In this document: piece by piece, positions 9,776 to 18,409 of the stretch
Position numbering within the stretch: the stretch's first letter is position 1
Layout: every line of letters starts with the position of its first letter
From: CBDANO01 sp965197665
GTDB lineage: Bacteria > Chloroflexota > Dehalococcoidia > Lucifugimonadales > UBA3495
DNA length: 64,000 nt
Direction: 5' to 3'
Assembly: GCA_965197665.1 (NCBI GenBank)
Contig: CBDANO010000005.1
Location: 620,001-684,000, forward strand
Translations under genes and position numbers: made by a program
Notes under the pieces: model-generated
The model's database searches: none
Told to the model about the DNA's origin: nothing
The model's input: the letters and a program-made list of their open reading frames with translations, nothing else

Positions 9776-9820
9776 CCCCCCTTTGGCGCTACTTGTTCCC
9801 GGGGTAACACCAAAGGGGGG
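9776..9820 (-). promoter_or_regulatory. hairpin sequestering the metG ribosome-binding site
   Basis: On the minus strand an 11-bp perfect stem, CCCCCCTTTGG (9820-9810) with CCAAAGGGGGG (9786-9776), encloses 23 bases. It ends three bases before the metG ATG. The only Shine-Dalgarno-like sequence (AAAGGGGGG) is the 3' arm of the stem, so folding should block initiation. The loop can form a smaller inner stem (TGTT-CCC with GGG-AACA). Confidence 0.5.
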
Positions 9821-9896
9821 TCGTGTTCGTTAAGTTTACCACAATCCCCGGCCAACGGTTGGAGGTCCACGACCGTCTAGGTTGAGGTTCATCCTT

Positions 9897-10718
9897 CCAT
9901 GAGTCATCCCGAATTTTGGTGGCGGGCTGGGAAGGAAGGGGGATAGGCGAGTCACAGGGAACTGAGGGCAGCCCGCAACCTGGAGAGATGAACCGCAGTT
10001 GGTATCCCCTCAGTTCCCTGAGCCAGGGTGCGCCGGCGAATCCCCGGTCGAAGATGTGGACCACCCGTTGCTGCCACCGCTTGGCGCATTGGGAGAGCAA
10101 CGAAGCGGTCTGCTCCCGCCGCTGGCTGGCCAGCTTGCCCCGGCTGGTCCACCAGCGCATAGCCGCCAGGGAAGGAGGTCCCTGCATGCCAGCCACCATG
10201 ACGGTGAGCCACTGCAGTCCTGGGACGAACACCGGCGGTCCTCCCGGTGGATTGTAAAAGCCTGGTTTGATGCGCTTAAGGCGGGCAGCTTTGCTGGAGC
10301 GCACCGGGCATAGCCCCTCTAGGGCGATGCTCTCGGACTTCTCCAGCACACTTTCATCTCAGATAGCCAGAGCCCTTTGCCTTTGTTCCTCCAGTTGGGC
10401 CAGGCTCTGGTCTGCTCGGTGCCAGAGAAACTGCTCCAAGAGGGTGTGGCGCCATTTAGGAGAGCGCAGTAAATTGCTGAGCCGTTTGGTCCCAGCGGGG
10501 GCCTGACCGGGGGAGAGGACATGGGCGCCCAGTTCGCTCAACAGCAGTCCCGACCGGGAGTGGCGCAAGCGCACCATGGCAACCAGTGCCAGGAAAAAGG
10601 TGCGCACCAACCGCCGGTCGATCTGTTGGTCCAGCCATCGTTCCAACGGATCGATGAAAGATTGCAGCAGATTAGCAACGTCTTGCCCTTGCTTCCGGCC
10701 CACCCCTTGTTGCAACAT
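9897..10718 (-). pseudogene. DDE transposase (IS4-like), truncated and interrupted
   Basis: Starting at an ATG at 10718, the product begins LQQGVGRKQGQDVANLLQSF. It runs through a helical N-terminal domain (SPKWRHTLLEQFLWHRADQSLAQLEEQRQRALAI) to a TGA at 10361-10359. Translation of the same frame resumes with DESVLEKSESIALEGL, the region of the first catalytic aspartate, and later reaches the second one in HIFDRGFAGAPWLRELRGYQLRFI. After that the frame runs out into the element's end. The part with the catalytic glutamate and the rest of the fold is missing. The protein cannot be an active transposase. Confidence 0.75.
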
Positions 10719-10840
10719 ATGAAAAGACCCCTCTCGGTGGTTTTGTCTTGACAATCCCATTCCACCGGAAGGGGTCTTTCTTTGCCCCTGTATTCTTATT
10801 CGACTTTTTGTCTTTTTCTAAACTCCGGGATGACTCATGG
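9897..10840 (-). mobile_element. IS4-like insertion sequence remnant with intact 15-bp terminal inverted repeats
   Basis: The ends are perfect inverted repeats: CCATGAGTCATCCCG at 9897-9911 and its complement at 10826-10840. The 944-bp interior encodes only part of a DDE transposase, broken by a stop codon and lacking its 3' part. An intact IS4-like element would be about 1.4 kb. No target-site duplication is evident. The element lies between metG and the surface-protein operon. Confidence 0.8.
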
Positions 10841-10874
10841 TTCTCGGGTGGCCTTCATAAGGGGAGTTTGGAGC

Positions 10875-12863
10875 TTAGACGCTGCTCCTGCGCCTCATCC
10901 AGAATACTAGCCCGGCGCTTCCGACGATAGCGACGATGGCTAGGACCAGGGCCACGATACCCAGAACGCTGGAGCCGGCGCCCTTATCGCCTTTGTCCCC
11001 CTTGTCTCCCTTGAGGCCTTCCCCGCCGGTTTCACCCTGGGTGCCCATGGAGCCGGCGTCGCCCTTGGATCCCATTGCGCCGGCGTCGCCAATATTGCCC
11101 TTGGCCCCGGCATCGCCCTTGTCACCCTTGGCCCCGGCATCGCCCTTGTCACCCTTGGCCCCGGCGTCGCCCTTGTCACCCTTGGCCCCGGGATCGCCTT
11201 TATCGCCCTTTTCCCCGGGGACACCCGTGGCGCCGGGGACTCCGGTTGCCGGCAGCTCCGGGGCCACCGTCGGCTCCGGCGTGGGTGCAGCTGTCGTGGC
11301 CACCGTCGGCTCCGGCGTGGGTGCAACTGTCGGGGCCACCGTCGGCTCCGGCGTGGGAGCAACTGTCGGGGCCACCGTCGGCTCCGGCGTGGGAGCAGGT
11401 GTGGATGCAGGAGCACCGCCTCCGCCGCCACCACCGCCGGTTGACGGCCGCCGTGTGGTGGGCTTGCGAGTGGGCGTCGAGGCCGGGGTGGCAACCGTCA
11501 CGCTGGAAGCGCCGATTGTAATGGAGACCTTAGCTTCCGTTTCAAGGACGCCGGAGAAGGTGTAGGTCCTCTGGTCATTTGGCGCCGTGACCGTGTAAGT
11601 GCGGGTTTGAGGCCCTTCCTCAAGCAACCGGAACGTGACGGTCTGGCCGTCTGCCTCCGGACTGGTGAAGCCCGCAGGCAGGGTCTCCATGATCCTGCCC
11701 ACCCGACCATAATGGTCGGCCAGGATAGTTACCGTCACCCGTCCTCCGGGAGCTACCGATGTTGGCGAGAAGGAGCGGCTGGCCGTCGGCTGCACGATAG
11801 CCACCTGCACCCTGTCATCTCCGCCGACCGGCGTACTGCTCTTGTCCTCGGCCTCAAGATTGCCGGAGAAGGTGTGGCTTCCCAGCGTATCCGATGCCGT
11901 AACCGTGTAGGTGCGGGTTTGAGGCCCTTCCTCAAGCAACCGGAACGTGACGGCCTGGCCCTCGGCGTCCGGGCTGGTGAACCCATCAGGCAGGGTCTCC
12001 ACGATCCTGCCCACCCCACCGTAATTGTCCGCCCGGATGGTAACCGTTACTTCTTGGCCCGGAGCTACCGACGATGGCGAGAACGAGCGTGTCGCGCTGG
12101 GGCCCTCGGGAGCGGTCACCGTCACGGTAGAGGCGCCGCCAACCGCCGTCTCGTCCTTTCCTTCGTCCTCAAGATTGCCGGAGAAAGTGTAGCTTCCCGG
12201 CGTATCCGATGCCGTAACCGTGTAGGTGCGGGTTTGAGGCCCTTCCTCAAGTAACCGGAACGTGACGGCCTGGCCCTCGGCGTCCGGGCTGGTGAAGCCG
12301 GTAGGCAGGGTCTCCACGACCCTGCCTACCCCACCGTAATTGTCCGCCCGGATGGTAACCGTTACTTCTTGGCCCGGTTCTAACGACGCATCTGAGAATT
12401 CTCGCGTGGCGCTGGGATCCGGGTCCGGCAACACCGGAGTTGATGCCGGCGCCGAGGCCGTAATCGTCACCGTAGTCTCTCCGCCTACCTCCCTGTCGTC
12501 TTTGGCAGGGGTATCCTGGATAGTTCCCGAGAAGGAATGGTCGCCGGATCTGTCCGTGGCCGTGACCGTGTAAGCGCGAGTTTGGGGGCCAGGTGACAAC
12601 AACCTGATCTTGACGGTCTGGCTGCCGTCTGCAGTGGTGAACCCATCAGGCACGGTCTCCACGATCCGACCCAACTCCCCGTAGCCGTTGGCGACGATGG
12701 TTACCGTCACCGTCTCACCAGGGGCAACTTCGGTTGCCGAGAATGAGCGCATCGCGCTGTGGCCCGAAGCATCCGCATGGTCCTGTGGCAGTAGCCACAG
12801 GCCACCGAAGGCTGCCCCGGCGACTACGGCTACCACCAAGAGGGCTAACACTTTATTGGCCAA
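10875..12863 (-). CDS. membrane-anchored surface protein with four Ig-like repeats and a collagen-like stalk
   Basis: The 662-residue protein starts at a TTG behind GAGAGG and has an N-terminal signal/membrane segment (VLALLVVAVVAGAAFGGLWLL). Four tandem repeats of about 100 residues follow, each of the form SATRSFSPxSVAPGxEVTVTIxAxxYGxxGRIVETLPxGF ... YTFSGxL ... VGG...VTV. Next come a Gly8 run, TPEPTVAP repeats, an ELPATG sequence, about 30 collagen-like G-x-y triplets rich in GAKGDKGD, and a C-terminal transmembrane helix ended by RRR. LPxTG-type motifs can be sortase sites, but this one lies before the stalk instead of before the last helix, so membrane anchoring is more likely. It is 50 bases downstream of the large cadherin-like gene, probably in one operon. 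Confidence 0.75.
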   Translation of the reverse strand: MANKVLALLVVAVVAGAAFGGLWLLPQDHADASGHSAMRSFSATEVAPGETVTVTIVANGYGELGRIVETVPDGFTTADGSQTVKIRLLSPGPQTRAYTVTATDRSGDHSFSGTIQDTPAKDDREVGGETTVTITASAPASTPVLPDPDPSATREFSDASLEPGQEVTVTIRADNYGGVGRVVETLPTGFTSPDAEGQAVTFRLLEEGPQTRTYTVTASDTPGSYTFSGNLEDEGKDETAVGGASTVTVTAPEGPSATRSFSPSSVAPGQEVTVTIRADNYGGVGRIVETLPDGFTSPDAEGQAVTFRLLEEGPQTRTYTVTASDTLGSHTFSGNLEAEDKSSTPVGGDDRVQVAIVQPTASRSFSPTSVAPGGRVTVTILADHYGRVGRIMETLPAGFTSPEADGQTVTFRLLEEGPQTRTYTVTAPNDQRTYTFSGVLETEAKVSITIGASSVTVATPASTPTRKPTTRRPSTGGGGGGGGAPASTPAPTPEPTVAPTVAPTPEPTVAPTVAPTPEPTVATTAAPTPEPTVAPELPATGVPGATGVPGEKGDKGDPGAKGDKGDAGAKGDKGDAGAKGDKGDAGAKGNIGDAGAMGSKGDAGSMGTQGETGGEGLKGDKGDKGDKGAGSSVLGIVALVLAIVAIVGSAGLVFWMRRRSSV

Positions 12864-12913
12864 GTTTTTCCTCTCTTTCTATCCAGCACTACACTCCATC
12901 CCGGCCTCCAGTG

Positions 12914-15900
12914 CTAGTTATCAAAGTACAGGTCGACGAGCTGGTATACCTCTTCCAAAGTAATGCGGTCGTCATAGTCGAAGAAGTCATCTATGGCTGT
13001 GAAGACTTCGCCCAAGTCGATCGTGCCGCTGCCGTCGGCGTCGTACTTGGCAACCAGCGGGTCCCCTCCGTCCTCGTCCACGTTGGTGACCATCACCATC
13101 ACGTCGTGGGTGTCCATGTATGTGCCGTCGTCGGCTTTCACCGTGACCATGTAGGTGTTGTCCTCGTCGGCGTCGGCGGGACTCTCGTAGTCGGGCGCCC
13201 TCATGAAGGTGAGCACACCGCTGCTGATGTCGAAGTCGCCCGCGTCGTCGCCCTCAAGCGTCCAGGTAGCCATGTCCGCGTCGGGGCCTGACGCCGTGTA
13301 CGTTGCCACGTCGTCCCGCCTGTCCTCGGCGTAGTCGACTCTTGCCAGGCCCGATATGGCCAGGCCTCCGACCATGATCATCGGCGCCTCGTCCACGTTG
13401 GTAACCTTGATGGTGACCGTCACCGTGGCGGTCTCTCCGGACGGATCAGTGGCCGTCACGGTGACTGTGTACGTGTCCTTCGTCTCTTTGTCTAGCGGCA
13501 CGTCCGCCTTGGTGCTTATCTGAGCGGTTGCCCGGTTGATGGTGAACGAGTCCGCATCAGGCCCGCCCAATGTATACGTCAGTGTCTCCGGTGTTCGGAC
13601 TCCGTCGGCCGGAGCGATAATGAAGTCCATTGCTACTACGGGCTCGCCTATGGTTCTGACCAGTTCAGTCGCGTCGGCGTTCCCAATTGCCGGGACGTTT
13701 TCACCGACCATCCGCTCCTGGTCCGTCTGGTCACCCTCCATCTCCTCGTCCTGGTCAGGGAAGAATGGCGCCTTGTTGCGCGTGTCCGCCAAGACCTGAT
13801 TCGCCGTTACCATCATGGCGAAATCCTTAGCATCAGCAGGATCATTCGCGCTGCCGTCGGTGTACAGCGCTACAGCAACCAGGGTGTCCTGCACATCAGC
13901 AACAACGGGTGTGTAGGTCGCAGATGTCGCGCCTTTAATGAAGCAGTTGTTGGTGTTGGTGCCGTCGTCACATTCAGCCTCATCCAAATTCGCCAAGGCG
14001 GCCTGATCCGCCACAGAGCCCTTGTACCACTGCCACGAGACGCTGCCCGCGGTTATGTTGTCCTCGTCAGCCAGGGTGGCCGTCACCGGGAAAGCAACCC
14101 GCGGCTGCAGGGTGGAGAGGGTGACCGTTCCGTCTTCCTCTACGTTGGTGACTTTTACCGTCACGTCCTGCTTATCAGAGTTGCCCTTGGAGTCGGTGAC
14201 CTTCACGGTCACTTCATATACGTTGTTCCGACCCGAGTCTCCGGGAGACTCGAAATCGGGCGCGTCCTCGAATGAGAGCGTGCGCATGTCGCCGGTGGTG
14301 GTGATATCGAACTTGTCGGCATCCGCACCCGACAACGCCCACGTCAGACCGGTAGCAGCGTTGTCAGCCTCGTCCTCGTCGGTGGCGGTGTATTCGGCTG
14401 CGTTAGGGTTGTTATCGGAGGCATCCACGTCCAGTACTGTTTCATTCTCTTCGTGGTCTATCGAGGCAGCTCCCATTACCGTCGGATCCTCGTTCACGTC
14501 GGTCACCGTGATGGTCACCTCCGACGTAACCGGAACCCCGAAGGGGTCGGTTGCCGTTACCGTTACTGTGTACGTTTCTTTCGTCTCGTGGTCCAGTGCC
14601 GCCTTGGTGGTCAGCTGACCGGTCGCCCGGTTGATGTCGAACGACGCTGCGTCATTGCCTGTGTCCAGCGAATATGTCAGTACGTCACCAGGATCAGTGG
14701 CTGCAACGCGAGGGCCTAGATTCCTGCCCGCAGGCGTGTTCTCCGCCACTTCCCTGGTCTGCGCGGTCTGAACGTCCGGCGTATTGAGGTCCTGGTCTGG
14801 GAACTTCGGGGGGGCATTGCTAGCCGGCGCGCGCCGCACACTGTTAGCCGAATCTTCCTGGGCCGTCTTGTCTTCGTCCTCGCCGTCGTCATACATGGCC
14901 CTAGCCCGCAGTCTATTGCCTACGTCACCGCTCACGGGTTCGTAAGTAGATGTAACCGAGTTTGCGCCATCGGTCGCGCCCGTGATGGGGCTGCTGCCCC
15001 GGTACCACTGCCAGGTGATGGTGTTCGCATCCTCGCCGTCCGGGTCATCCAGGGTGGCCGTGATGTCCCGACCCACCTGGGGCTGCAACGTGGACAGGGT
15101 CACCGTTCCGGGTTCGTCCACGTTGGTGATCGCGATGGTCGCTGCTTTCGTAGCGGGCGTTGCGCCGCCATCGGATGCCTGGACCGTAACTGTGTACATA
15201 CGGTCGGTGTTGTCAGTGTCTTCATAGTCGGGGGAACTCTTAAAGCGCAGCACCCCGTTGTCTATGGAGAAGGCCGCTGCATCAGTGCCGCCCAGAGACC
15301 AGACGATCGTCTCCCCCTCCGGATCCGTTGCCCTAAAGGTCGCTACGGCACTCGTGCCGTTCTCTGCGTACTCCTCCGGCGCCTCGCCCTCCAAGTCCGG
15401 CATTTCGTCCACGTTGGTGACCTTGATGGTCACCGTAATGGTTGAACTCTCACTGAGTGAGTCCGCAGCCGTCACGGTTACTGTGTAGGTATCCTCGCTC
15501 TCTGTGTCGAGCTCGGCTTTGGTCTGCAGTTGCCCCGAGGTTCTGACGATGTCGAAGGAAGCCGCGTCAGGTCCGCCCAGCGAGTATGTTAAGACCGTAT
15601 CTTCGACCGTATCTTCGTCTGTAGCGGCTACGGGGTCACCTATGTCTTGGCCTGATTCGGTATTCTCCAGGATACTCCGCTCCTGGGCCGTCTGGCGGCC
15701 GTCCATCTCATCGTCCTGGTCCGGGAATACCGGCGCCTTGTTGCGCGTGTCCACCAAGACCGGGTTCGCTGACATTCCTTCAGCTGTGTCCTTGGATTCG
15801 TCCGTGTTGGCCGTGTTGGCGTTATCCTCCGGGTTGGCATTACCGTCGGTGTAGGTCGCCGTCACGTCAAGGGTATCCCCAATGTCACCCGCAACCGGCG

Positions 15901-17602
15901 TGTAGGTATCAGACGTGGCATCTTCGATCGCGCCATCGTCATTCGACCACTGCCAGGAGACGCTGCCATCAGTTACGTTGTCAGGGTCAGCCAGGGTGGC
16001 CGTCACCGCGAAACCAACCCGCGGCTGCAGGGTAGAGAGGGTGACCACTCCATCTTCCTCTATGTTGGTGACCTTTACCGTCACTTCCTGCTCATCAGAG
16101 TTGCCCTTGGAGTCGGTGACCACCAGGGTCACTTCATACACGTTGTCCCCGCCCGAGTCTCCGGGAGACTCGTAGTCGGGGTTGGCCTTGAAGGAGAGGG
16201 TGCGCGTGGTGCCGGTCTCGGGGATACTGAACTTGCTGGCATCCGCGCCCGACAACGTCCACTTCAGGTCGGCATCCGCGTCTGCTGCGTCAACGTCGCT
16301 GCCGGTGTAGACGGATGGGACTGCGTTCAGCGCGGCAACCGTTGCCTCGTTGCTTTCAGCGTGGTCTATCGAGGCATCCCCTGTCACCATTGGAGCCTCG
16401 TTCACGTCGGTCACCGTGATGGTCACCACCGACATAGCTTCAGCCCCGAAGGGGTCGGTTGCCGTTACCGTTGCTGTGTCCGGGGGGCTTCCCTCGAAGT
16501 TCAGCGCCACCTTAGTGATCAGCTGACCGGTCGCCCGGTTGATGTCGAACGACATCGCACCCGTAGCATCCAGCGAGTAAGTCAGTACGTCGGGATCACT
16601 GGCTACAACGGGAGCTCCTATATTCGTGCCCGCGGGCGTGTTCTCCGCCACTTCTCTGGTCTGCGCGGTCTGAACACCGCCCGCAACAAGGTCCTGGTCG
16701 GGGAATGTCGGAGGGATGTTGGTCTCGGGAGCTTGACGGACAGCATGGGCCGAATCTTCCTGGGCTGTCTTGTCATCGTCCTCGCCGTCGTCGTACATGG
16801 CAGTAGCCCGCAATACGCTGCCTACGTCCCCGGTCGTGGGAGTGTAAGAGGACATGAGCGCGCCTGCGCCATCGGTCGCGCCTACGATCTCACTGTTGCC
16901 CCTGTACCACTGCCAGGTGACGGTGGTCGCAGTCGCGTTGTCCGGGTCAGTCAAGGTGGCCGTGATTGCCACACCCACCTGGGGCTGCAACGTGGACAGC
17001 ATCACCGTTCCGGGTTCCTCCACGTTGGTGACCTCAATGGTCAATGTCTCCGTAGCGGTCGTGTTGTCTCCGCCGTCGGATGCCTGGACCGTAACTACGT
17101 AGGTGTTGTCGGTGCCGGTGTCTGCCGGCATCTCAAAGTCGGGGGAACTCTTGAATGTGAGCACCCCGTTCTCTATATCGAAGAGCCCGTCATCGGGGGC
17201 ATCGTTATCGTCAGCGTCCAACGACCAGATGATGGACTCGCCCTCCGGGTCCACAGCCGTAAGGGTGGCCACCGCGCCCGTGCCGTTCTCGGCGTACATG
17301 ATGGGGCCGTCGGCGTCCTGTGCATGGAGGAGGCCGCCGGGCAGCAGGAATAGCAGGCCCACGGCTAGGGCCGCGAGAAGCGTGATAATAGGAAAAGAGA
17401 GGCGCCTGTTTAAGGGGACGGAGGGGGAAGCTGCGCCGCCGGGAGGGGAGTGGGGACCGTAGAACGTGCGGTCAGAACCGCCCGTCAGGGCCCGTTGGAG
17501 CCGGTGCCCTAACGATGTTTGCGCTGTTTCAGCCGCAAAACTCGGGGGGGGGGGGGGGGGGGGGTTATGAATAGTTCTCATCTTGCTAATCAATCCTTTC
17601 AC
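12914..17602 (-). CDS. giant cadherin-like surface protein with EF-hand/dockerin-like C-terminus
   Basis: The 1562-residue protein has a cytoplasmic-type N-terminal tail with seven consecutive prolines (coded by the 21-base homopolymer), then a hydrophobic segment (FPIITLLAALAVGLLFLLPGG) ending LHAQDADG. Beyond it lie cadherin-type domains (AENTPAGxxIGxPVxAxD, VxTITVTDVNEAP) interleaved with VTLSTLQPxVGxxITATLxDPD modules. They form a higher-order A-B-A-B pattern repeated about every 1.9 kb. The tail is an acidic EF-hand, KYDADGSGTIDLGEV, with a second helix pair (RITLEEVYQLVDLYFD) like dockerins. Many Asp residues suggest calcium-stabilised rods. The start is a GTG at 17602 behind GAGGAG; the ATG at 17581 is the alternative. 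The role is probably adhesion or cell-surface structure, with ligand unknown. Confidence 0.75.
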   Translation of the reverse strand: MKGLISKMRTIHNPPPPPPPSFAAETAQTSLGHRLQRALTGGSDRTFYGPHSPPGGAASPSVPLNRRLSFPIITLLAALAVGLLFLLPGGLLHAQDADGPIMYAENGTGAVATLTAVDPEGESIIWSLDADDNDAPDDGLFDIENGVLTFKSSPDFEMPADTGTDNTYVVTVQASDGGDNTTATETLTIEVTNVEEPGTVMLSTLQPQVGVAITATLTDPDNATATTVTWQWYRGNSEIVGATDGAGALMSSYTPTTGDVGSVLRATAMYDDGEDDDKTAQEDSAHAVRQAPETNIPPTFPDQDLVAGGVQTAQTREVAENTPAGTNIGAPVVASDPDVLTYSLDATGAMSFDINRATGQLITKVALNFEGSPPDTATVTATDPFGAEAMSVVTITVTDVNEAPMVTGDASIDHAESNEATVAALNAVPSVYTGSDVDAADADADLKWTLSGADASKFSIPETGTTRTLSFKANPDYESPGDSGGDNVYEVTLVVTDSKGNSDEQEVTVKVTNIEEDGVVTLSTLQPRVGFAVTATLADPDNVTDGSVSWQWSNDDGAIEDATSDTYTPVAGDIGDTLDVTATYTDGNANPEDNANTANTDESKDTAEGMSANPVLVDTRNKAPVFPDQDDEMDGRQTAQERSILENTESGQDIGDPVAATDEDTVEDTVLTYSLGGPDAASFDIVRTSGQLQTKAELDTESEDTYTVTVTAADSLSESSTITVTIKVTNVDEMPDLEGEAPEEYAENGTSAVATFRATDPEGETIVWSLGGTDAAAFSIDNGVLRFKSSPDYEDTDNTDRMYTVTVQASDGGATPATKAATIAITNVDEPGTVTLSTLQPQVGRDITATLDDPDGEDANTITWQWYRGSSPITGATDGANSVTSTYEPVSGDVGNRLRARAMYDDGEDEDKTAQEDSANSVRRAPASNAPPKFPDQDLNTPDVQTAQTREVAENTPAGRNLGPRVAATDPGDVLTYSLDTGNDAASFDINRATGQLTTKAALDHETKETYTVTVTATDPFGVPVTSEVTITVTDVNEDPTVMGAASIDHEENETVLDVDASDNNPNAAEYTATDEDEADNAATGLTWALSGADADKFDITTTGDMRTLSFEDAPDFESPGDSGRNNVYEVTVKVTDSKGNSDKQDVTVKVTNVEEDGTVTLSTLQPRVAFPVTATLADEDNITAGSVSWQWYKGSVADQAALANLDEAECDDGTNTNNCFIKGATSATYTPVVADVQDTLVAVALYTDGSANDPADAKDFAMMVTANQVLADTRNKAPFFPDQDEEMEGDQTDQERMVGENVPAIGNADATELVRTIGEPVVAMDFIIAPADGVRTPETLTYTLGGPDADSFTINRATAQISTKADVPLDKETKDTYTVTVTATDPSGETATVTVTIKVTNVDEAPMIMVGGLAISGLARVDYAEDRRDDVATYTASGPDADMATWTLEGDDAGDFDISSGVLTFMRAPDYESPADADEDNTYMVTVKADDGTYMDTHDVMVMVTNVDEDGGDPLVAKYDADGSGTIDLGEVFTAIDDFFDYDDRITLEEVYQLVDLYFDN
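17544..17564. repeat. 21-base G:C homopolymer inside the 5' coding region
   Basis: An uninterrupted run of 21 G on the + strand (C in the mRNA sense) codes for Pro-7, about 13 codons into the cadherin-like gene. It is the longest homopolymer I noticed in the window and is placed where slippage would switch the reading frame. Confidence 0.9.
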
Positions 17603-18073
17603 GTAATCCGATCTCCTCAGCTACTCGGGACCTAACGCGATTGCATTTGAAGCACGGAGGCGAAGATACCACCAGCAAAAGCTCACTGACAGTGCTCCAC
17701 GTTCCGTACACGACGGAACTTAACACTATACTCGGCTATGTTGTCAAGGGGGGAGACTCGCGGAGAAATTGCAAAACCCTCGGCCCGCCCGAGGGCCAGT
17801 GGGCATCTAATCTATCTATACACCGACTATACACCGAACTCAGGGGATACGGGCGAGGTCTTTGTCCTGGCCCGTATCTTAGGCCCGGGTGGGGTTCTGG
17901 GCTATGGCATTAGAAAAACCGACGGTTATTTTGCTATCTATGGCCCGCGTCTTACTATACCGTTAGGGGCGGATTTGAAACCCGCCTACCTTGTGGTTGG
18001 AGGGTTGTTTTCCAAAAAAGCCAAATGCGATAGCCCTGAGGCGGGGTTCCACTGCCATTGACAATTCACGCCC
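17603..18073. other. intergenic region between the surface operon and the ilv leader
   Basis: About 470 bases without a convincing gene. It holds a short GC hairpin (CCCTCGG-CCCG-CCGAGGG type, near 17780-17798) and GGCCCGGG-rich segments. The promoter of the divergent surface operon should lie at its left end. Short ORFs here lack recognisable content. Confidence 0.5.
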
Positions 18074-18102
18074 TTCACTGGTACCATCGCGCTGTTAATA
18101 AT
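18074..18102 (+). promoter_or_regulatory. probable promoter of the ilvB-leuA operon
   Basis: TTCACT (18074-18079) and AATAAT (18097-18102), 17 bases apart, resemble a sigma-70 promoter. Transcription would start at the 5' end of the T-box leader. A TTGACA at 18058-18063 is an alternative -35 element. Confidence 0.45.
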
Positions 18103-18104
18103 TT

Positions 18105-18385
18105 CACATGAGCGCTGGGAAGGGGAGTAGTAGGAGCAACCGGTCCTAGAGAGCCGGCGGTTGGTGGAAGCCCGGTGACGGCAATGCTCTCAACTCGCCC
18201 TGGAGCGCCCCCGCCTGAACTTGACGTAGGGCGGGGCGGTTTGACACCGTTAAAGGTCCCCAAGCAGTTCCGGCGCCGAGAGGTCCGGCTCTCGCGGCAA
18301 CACTTGATGCCGAGAGCTACCGCGCCGGAAAAGAAGGGTGGTACCGCGGGAATTGACAGCCCGTCCCTTCAGGGGGCGGGTTTTT
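18105..18385 (+). promoter_or_regulatory. T-box riboswitch, apparent leucine (CUC) specifier
   Basis: The conserved T-box GGGTGGTACCGCGG is at 18336-18349, followed by a GC-rich terminator stem and TTTTT at 18381-18385. The 5' part has the stem I features of T-box leaders: GGGGAGTAGTAGG, AGAGAGCCGGCGGTTGGTGG-AAGCC, and a specifier-type segment (CAACTCGCCCTGGAGC). Aligned with the second leader in this window, the specifier codon falls on CTC (18194-18196), i.e. leucine. That fits control of an operon ending in leuA by uncharged tRNA-Leu. The codon assignment rests on hand alignment. Confidence 0.85.
18357..18385 (+). terminator. conditional terminator of the T-box leader
   Basis: CCCGTCCC and GGGGGCGGG form a stem followed by five T. 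It competes with the antiterminator formed by the T-box sequence. Confidence 0.75.
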
Positions 18386-18409
18386 CGTTGTCTGAAATCG
18401 GGGAGAGAA

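Noticed and set aside
10800..10874. Target-site duplication of the IS element
   Set aside because: No matching direct repeats flank the two inverted repeats, so none is claimed.
10936..11565. Plus-strand 209-codon frame over the collagen-like region
   Set aside because: Its low-complexity sequence is the reverse complement of the G-x-y and TP-rich stalk of the minus-strand gene.
16361..17353. Plus-strand 330-codon frame over the cadherin-like gene
   Set aside because: It is a shadow of the repetitive minus-strand coding sequence.
18338..18409. Upstream extension of ilvB starting at GTG 18338
   Set aside because: It overlaps the T-box sequence and terminator and has no family similarity; the ATG at 18410 has a good ribosome-binding site.
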